Part shown: piece by piece, positions 59,191-64,000 of the stretch | How the letters are laid out: every line of letters starts with the position of its first letter | How positions within the stretch are numbered: position 1 is the stretch's first letter | Assembly (NCBI GenBank): GCA_020796225.1 | Contig: CM036768.1 | Span: 36,112,289-36,176,288, forward strand | Direction: 5' to 3' | Length of the DNA: 64,000 nt | Source of the DNA: Arion vulgaris | Taxonomy: Eukaryota; Mollusca; Gastropoda; Stylommatophora; Arionidae | Position numbers and translations under genes: made by a program | Notes under the pieces: model-generated | Database searches by the model: none | Seen by the model: only the letters and a program-made list of their open reading frames with translations | Told to the model about the DNA's origin: nothing

Positions 59191-59477
59191 CATGCAAGGA
59201 ACAGCACTCTGGTAAAAACATTCATAGTAAACGATAACTCAGTCCGGCAATATATTAAAATCACAAACACCATCAACGACTACCCATAACCTACAAAATG
59301 AATAATACACACAACATATATATGATAAACACATACAAAACCAAATAGTATATTACATGGGTTTCACAACAACAAAAAGATAATTTCAATATTTAATTAA
59401 CATTGAAAACAATTACAAAAATAAATAGTTTCCCTTCAACAAAGCAGCAAAAAAAAAATAGACTCAAGTTATCGCTT
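59191..59477. other. no gene seen
   Basis: AT-rich spacer. Confidence 0.45.
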
Positions 59478-59612
59478 TTAATCCGACATTATTTTATACT
59501 TCTGGACGCATTTATATTGCAATATATACTGAATAAACCAGTGTGTTGGCTTTGCGTCATCTGTAAAAATGCCACGAGCCAGTAAATCAGCTCACAAGAG
59601 CAAATGGGTTAA
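59478..59612 (+). mobile_element. TTAA MITE (type E), diverged
   Basis: TTAATCCGACATT at 59478, GCATTTATATTGCAATATAT, GTTGGCTTTGCGTCATCTG, GCCAGTAAATCAGCTCACAA and GAGCAAATGGGTTAA to 59612. Confidence 0.7.
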
Positions 59613-59649
59613 CATAGAATCATTTCATTTTTTTAATGAATAAAAGTTT

Positions 59650-59740
59650 ACAAAATTCCTTAGAACAAGCACATACAATATCACTACTAGCAATAACACT
59701 TCTATAAAGATGTAAATGGTGGAAGAGAAGTAGAAGAATT
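59650..59740 (+). mobile_element. LINE 3' end fragment
   Basis: CCTTAGAACAAGCACATACA, AACACTTCTATAAAGATGTA and AATGGTGGAAGAGAAGTAGA, as at 53415-53505. Confidence 0.75.
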
Positions 59741-59974
59741 TCTCCAATAAGAGTTTTATATATTTATAATTCTACAGCAGTGTAATTCTTATTCTTGGAC
59801 TTTCAGTTCAGATCAAAGTGAGGTGCCCCAAATTAGACCTCGGACATAAAGCGGGTAGCTTTCAAACAGCTAAATGGCAGATTCTTATAAACTTTCAAAC
59901 AGCTAAATGGCACATTCTTTTAAACAATAAACAAGTTTCGAACAGCTCTTTTCGAAAGGAAGAGAAACCTGCTG

Positions 59975-60215
59975 CCTTGCAGGTCGGCTGGGACAGCCCA
60001 AGGCTGACGGAGAGCGAACCCAGTAAACGCTGGCTAAAAACGGACACATCGCCGAAGGATAAGCATCAGAGCTCCAAATGGCGCTAAAGATGTGACGAAG
60101 CACACCCATGCTAAGGCTGCATGAGTCAGATTTCCACTTGAATACGACAACAGCAGAATTTATGGGGAAATCTGGTACATCATTCTAAGGTTATCGAGGA
60201 GAGAGAGAGAGAGAC
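59975..60215 (+). repeat. family-9 dispersed repeat
   Basis: GCTGACGGAGAGCGAACCCA, GACACATCGCCGAAGGATAA, GCATGAGTCAGATTTCCAC and a GAGAGAGAGAGAGA end. Confidence 0.78.
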
Positions 60216-60344
60216 GAGAACCTCAGAGCTTACACACGAGTTTACTTGGACCACCCGATGCAGTACTGACAGGTAGGACACCATTTTAAAGAAAATATTA
60301 TTTGTGTAAGTGCGTATGGTCAACTCTCGCTCTTAGATTGAACG

Positions 60345-60898
60345 AAGTGTGTCTTCATTGGATGAGGCGTGTCTTCATTGACAGAGGCGTGTCTTCATTG
60401 ATAGAGGTGTGTCTTCATTGATAGAGGCGTGTCTTCATTGAAAGAGGCGTGTCTTCATTGACAGAGGCGTGTCTTCATTGATAGAGGCGTGTCTTCATTG
60501 AAAGAGGCGTGTCTTCATTGAAAGAGGCGTGTTCTTGAAGAGGCGTTATTGAAAGAGGCGTGTCTTCATTGACAGAGGCGTGTCTTCATTGATAGAGGCG
60601 TGTCTTCATTGACAGAGGCGTGTCTTCATTGATAGAGGCGTGTCTTCATTGACAGAGGCGTGTCTTCATTGATAGAGGCGTGTCTTCATTGAAAGAGGTG
60701 CGTCTTCATTGAAAGAGGCGTGTCTTCATTGAAAGAGGTGTGTCTTCATTGACAGAGACGTGTCTTAATTGAAAGAGGTGTCTGAAGAGGGGTGTCTTCA
60801 TTGAAAGAGGCGTGTCTTAATTGAAAGAGGTGTGTCTTCATTGAAAGAGGTGTCTTCTGAAGAGTGTCTATTGAAAGAGGCGTGTTTTCATTGAAAGA
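60345..60898. repeat. 20-bp minisatellite, about 27 copies
   Basis: Unit AGAGGCGTGTCTTCATTGAA/GAT/GAC. Several truncated units near 60530, 60780 and 60855. Confidence 0.97.
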
Positions 60899-60917
60899 GC
60901 CTATAAGCATCTAAAAT

Positions 60918-61150
60918 AGGGTCTAAAACCGACGGATTGACCTCATTGCACCGGGTTGCACCCATATAGCTCGGTCTCTCTCCACAGAAAGGGCAGCCAC
61001 CTGCCGAGAGTATTCCACAAAGAACGAACTCCGTAGCTCCGGCAACAATCCCTGGAATCTCTAGAAAAAAATGCACTTGTGAACAGAACGGCGCGGTTCA
61101 GATTCGATCTCATGGCTCTTCGGAAAGCAAGACAAAGGCATAGAGACCCC
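60918..61150 (-). mobile_element. SINE-1 copy
   Basis: GACGGATTGACCTCATTGCA, GAGAGTATTCCACAAAGAAC and GAACAGAACGGCGCGG. Head degraded. Confidence 0.82.
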
Positions 61151-61267
61151 CAAATGTAAGCCTCTAAGAAACAATAAGAAATATTATTTTAAAATAACTG
61201 TTTCTTCAATAGAGTTACCTCTTATTCTTCTAAGTTTGCATGACCAAAAAATACGACGACATAAAGG

Positions 61268-61512
61268 ATTTTAAAGCTGAAGGATTGACTTCACCGGGTT
61301 TTATCCCATATGGCTCGGTCCCTCTCTGCAGAAATGCACGCCACCTGCAGAGAGTATTGCACACAGCACGAACTCCGTAGCTCCAGCAACAATCATAGGG
61401 GTCTCTGGAAAAAAACTGCACTCGTGAATAGAACGGCGCGGTCCGGATTCGAACTCACGACCTTCGACTCACAAGGCAAAGGGCGTAACCACATAGTCAC
61501 AGAGCCCCCCTT
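61268..61512 (-). mobile_element. SINE-1 copy, good head
   Basis: GAAGGATTGACTTCACCGGG and GGCGCGGTCCGGATTCGAAC (B box inverted), TCACAAGGCAAAGGGCGTAA. Two SINE-1 copies lie here in tandem orientation. Confidence 0.88.
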
Positions 61513-61585
61513 AATACGACATAATATAACCAAAACAAAGTTCGTTGTTAAATTGAAAGAGCGTGTCTCCGCTTTAAGAGGCTGC
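61513..61585 (+). repeat. R14 short dispersed repeat
   Basis: ATAATATAACCAAAACAAAG then TTCGTTGTTAAATTGAAAGA and GTGTCTCCGCTTTAAGAG. Confidence 0.55.
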
Positions 61586-62024
61586 ACACACCCAAGAAAG
61601 CAACACACAAATCATCATCATCTGTGCCCCGACCTCGTTGTCATGCTACAACTACATCATGCTGTTAAAGTGTGTACATTTTCATATAAACAATACACCA
61701 ATACCCACTACAACAAACAATCATAAAAGCAAAATAAATAAAAATGATAAATAATTATAAACGTTAAAAAAAAGCGCAGTGGACAATCAATAACTACGTT
61801 AGAAAAGGGGGAAAAAATGACTTGCTTGCATTGTTAGACCTATTCAAAAAAGAAAATGCAATAAATTTAGTATGAACAATTTCAAGAGTTCACAGTTAAA
61901 TAAACATATAAAACAAGAAAATTAAGTAAGTGGTTAGTTAGTACTAACTACTCAAATATATAGCATAAATGTTACTTGCTTTCAAATAATTACAATTGTT
62001 AAGTATCATATTCTGATTTACAAC
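61586..62024. other. no gene seen
   Basis: AT-rich spacer. Confidence 0.45.
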
Positions 62025-62625
62025 TAAAATGAAAATTGTGGTATGTCCTTTATAGGACGTTACAAACAAACATAACAAACGAATCGTTGATTTTCTAGGC
62101 ATCACTTAAACGTTCAACAGTTTGTCATTGCTTTGTGAACGGTGAAGTTGATTTTCTAGGCATCACTTAAACGTTCAACAGTTTGTCATTGCTTTGTGAA
62201 CGGTGAAGTTGATTTTCTAGGCATCACTTAAACGTTCAACAGTTTGTCATTGCTTTGTGAACGGTGAAGTTGATTTTCTAGGCATCACTTAAACGTTCAA
62301 CAGTTTGTCATTGCTTTGTGAACGGTGAGCTTGATTTTCTAGGCATCACTTAAACGTTCAACAGTTTGTCATTGCTTTGTGAACGGTGAGCTTGATTTTC
62401 TAGGCATCACTTAAACGTTCAACAGTTTGTCATTGCTTTGTGAACGGTGAGCTTGATTTTCTAGGCATCATTTAAACGTTCAACAGTTTGTCATTGCTTT
62501 GTGAACGGTGAACTTGGTTTTTATCGTTCGTAAAAAAATCGATGGGAATAAATTTGCTACGCGGTTTTTGAACCAGATACTCTTGGGTAGTGGTCGAGTT
62601 CACTACCACTGAGCCACAGACGTCC
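62025..62625 (-). mobile_element. SINE-7-type element with internal 61-bp array
   Basis: Left end TGAAAATTGTGGTATGTCCT parallels 24495 and 22222. At the right, the minus strand has the head GTGGCTCAGTGGTAGTGAAC (A-box TGGCTCAGTGG) and GGTTCAAAAACC. The part equivalent to AAATCAACGAxTTG...GCAATGG in 52138-52380 is amplified seven times. Confidence 0.85.
62083..62515. repeat. 61-bp minisatellite, 7 copies, within SINE-7
   Basis: Unit GTTGATTTTCTAGGCATCAC, TTAAACGTTCAACAGTTTGT, CATTGCTTTGTGAACGGTGA. Very homogeneous: only GAAGTT/GAGCTT variants and one CATCATTT. Confidence 0.98.
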
Positions 62626-62805
62626 ACTACCACAGACGTCCACTACCACAGACGTCCACTATCACAGACGTCACACCGACGTCCACTACCACAGACGTCC
62701 ACTACCACAGACGTCCACTACCACAGACGTCCACTACACAGACGTCCACTATCACAGACGTCCACTACCAACGTCACACCACAGACGTCCACTACCACAG
62801 ACGTA
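62611..62805. repeat. ~16-bp minisatellite, about 12 copies, at a SINE head
   Basis: Unit CCACTACCACAGACGT. It starts exactly at the SINE head (CACTACCACTGAGCCACAGA), of which the unit looks like a shortened copy. Confidence 0.95.
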
Positions 62806-62834
62806 TGACTAAAACAACAGTATACTATACTGGG

Positions 62835-63040
62835 CAGGTTATGTGGTCCGAACACCAGACCACCAGCTCTTCAAACTACTTCTCAATGGTGAGTTCAGGG
62901 AAGGAAAATGCTCACAAAGCAGGCAAACATTGAAAAAACGTTTCAAAGACAACCTCTAGAACTCACTAAAAAAAAGTTTAGTATAAATCCCGGACAGATG
63001 GGAAGCCAATGCTCACGACCAGCGTGGCACTACTCGTAGA
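62835..63040 (+). mobile_element. LINE RT C-terminal tail
   Basis: YWAGYVVRTPDHQLFKLLLN then GEFREGKCSQSRQTLKKRFK, IPDRWEANAHDQRGTTR with two stops. This is the RWAGHVVRMPDxRLPK...KKRFKD...WExxAxDRxxWR region of a LINE polyprotein. Continues into the 18-bp array. Confidence 0.85.
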
Positions 63041-63200
63041 TGAGAAGTGACATGCGAGTCGGCAGTGACATGCGAGTCGGCAGTGACATGCGAGTCGGCA
63101 GTGACATACGAGTCGGCAGTGACATACGAGTCGGCGGGGACATACGAGTCGGCGGGGACGTGCGAGTCAGCGGTGACATGCGAATGGACAGTGACATGCA
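63041..63200. repeat. 18-bp minisatellite, about 9 copies, in the LINE tail
   Basis: Unit GACATGCGAGTCGGCAGT with TACGAG and CGGGGA variants. It sits where the LINE C-terminus follows the WEANAHDQRGTTR block. Confidence 0.95.
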
Positions 63201-63540
63201 AATCAGCAAAAACTTCCCAGGCAGAATAACAAATGCAACTCAGAAAGGACCCTGTTTTAAATACCTCCCAAATGGTGTGACCAAAAGTCCCTTATCTACA
63301 ACGCCCTTAATATTCTACAACCAAACTGTCAACTACACACGTACACAACAAATACCACTTCTAACACGTTCAATGTCTGGAATATGTGATCACCATCATC
63401 CGTGACAAACAAACAATAATACTTACATACATGACTAACAAAAACAGTATAATATAACATCATATAATACCATAACTAAAAAAACAGTATTCTATTCTGT
63501 TATATAATAACATTACTTTTTTTTTTTAAAACAGCACATT
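63201..63540. other. probable LINE 3' remnant and AT-rich spacer
   Basis: No intact frame. Degenerate units of the terminal array (AACAGTATTCTATTCTGTTA) start near 63420. Confidence 0.4.
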
Positions 63541-63554
63541 ATTTAATGATAAAT

Positions 63555-64000
63555 AACATTACTAAAAAAAAAACATTATACTATTCTGTGATATTACAAC
63601 ATTACTTAAAAACCAGTAACTATTCTGTGATATTACAACATTACTTTAAAAAACCATTATACTATTCTGTGATATTACAACATTACTTAAAAAAACCAGT
63701 ATGCTATTCTGTGATATTACAACATTACTTTAAAAAACCAGTATGCTATTCTGTGATATTACAACATTACTTTAAAAAACCATTATACTATTCTGTGATA
63801 TTACAACATTACTTTAAAAAACCATTATACTATTCTGTGATATTACAACATTACTTAAAAAAACCATTATACTATTCTGTGATATTACAACATTACTTTA
63901 AAAAACCAGTATGCTATTCTGTGATATTACAACATTACTTTAAAAAACCAGTATGCTATTCTGTGATATTACAACATTACTAAAAAAAAAAGTATGCTAT
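63555..64000. repeat. ~41-bp minisatellite, at least 10 copies, runs off the window
   Basis: Unit CTATTCTGTGATATTACAAC, ATTACTTTAAAAAACCATTA/CAGTATG. Length varies in the A-run. Confidence 0.97.

Noticed and set aside
63546..63983. 145-codon YYSVILQHY repeat protein
   Set aside because: 41/42-bp AT-rich array, no independent coding evidence, and it runs off the window.

Overview
The window looks like intergenic and intronic DNA from an AT-rich, repeat-dense animal genome. Short tRNA-derived SINEs, 5'-truncated non-LTR retrotransposons (LINEs), TTAA-targeting piggyBac-like elements and long minisatellites lie almost end to end. The retroelement types (endonuclease/RT LINEs with RWxGHVxRM-like tails, RT/RNase H-type LINEs ending in HILQDCP) are common in molluscs and other lophotrochozoan invertebrates. 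That is an inference from family style, not a species call. No bacterial operon, rRNA, CRISPR array or functional tRNA was seen. The only sequence that reads like a host protein-coding exon is a terminal exon on the minus strand at 30005-30248, with a good splice acceptor and stop. A weak first-exon/promoter candidate lies near 26100-26420.

Layout. 1-10 kb: LINE reverse-transcriptase tails on both strands (150-630, 1269-2065, 4440-4710, 5815-6160, 6163-6500, 6825-7800, 8230-9100), several TTAA elements (1200-2254, 2789-3942 with another nested at 3066-3357, 5056-5282) and SINEs. 10-22 kb: a piggyBac-like remnant (10829-11522), a large inverted repeat (12262-13815), a 31-bp minisatellite with higher-order structure (13915-14582), an inverted pair of dispersed repeats (16030-16635), a ~32-bp minisatellite (20160-21062) and a perfect-TIR TTAA MITE (21465-21786). 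22-40 kb: SINE fragments, LINE tails, a tandem monomer split by both a MITE and a LINE (27105-28165), the host exon, an 18-bp minisatellite and Penelope-like fragments. 40-52 kb: a small hAT-like MITE, a 33-bp array, a 2.2-kb 47/41-bp satellite, a 30-bp array, a 58-bp array, then a 3.2-kb nest built inside a single ~290-bp SINE (48546-51710), including a 1.8-kb 11-bp array. 52-64 kb: more LINE and SINE nesting, and 57-, 40-, 20-, 61-, 16-, 18- and 42-bp arrays.

The most interesting theme is that many minisatellites can be traced to a seed segment that is single-copy in a dispersed retroelement elsewhere in this same window (SINE-6, SINE-7, LINE 3' tails, a family-11 repeat). Target-site duplications let the order of insertions be read directly. 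Working names used below: SINE-1 to SINE-7, family-8 to family-11, R12 to R14. They are local labels, not database names. All retroelement copies seen here are truncated, frameshifted or interrupted, so none is expected to encode a working enzyme.
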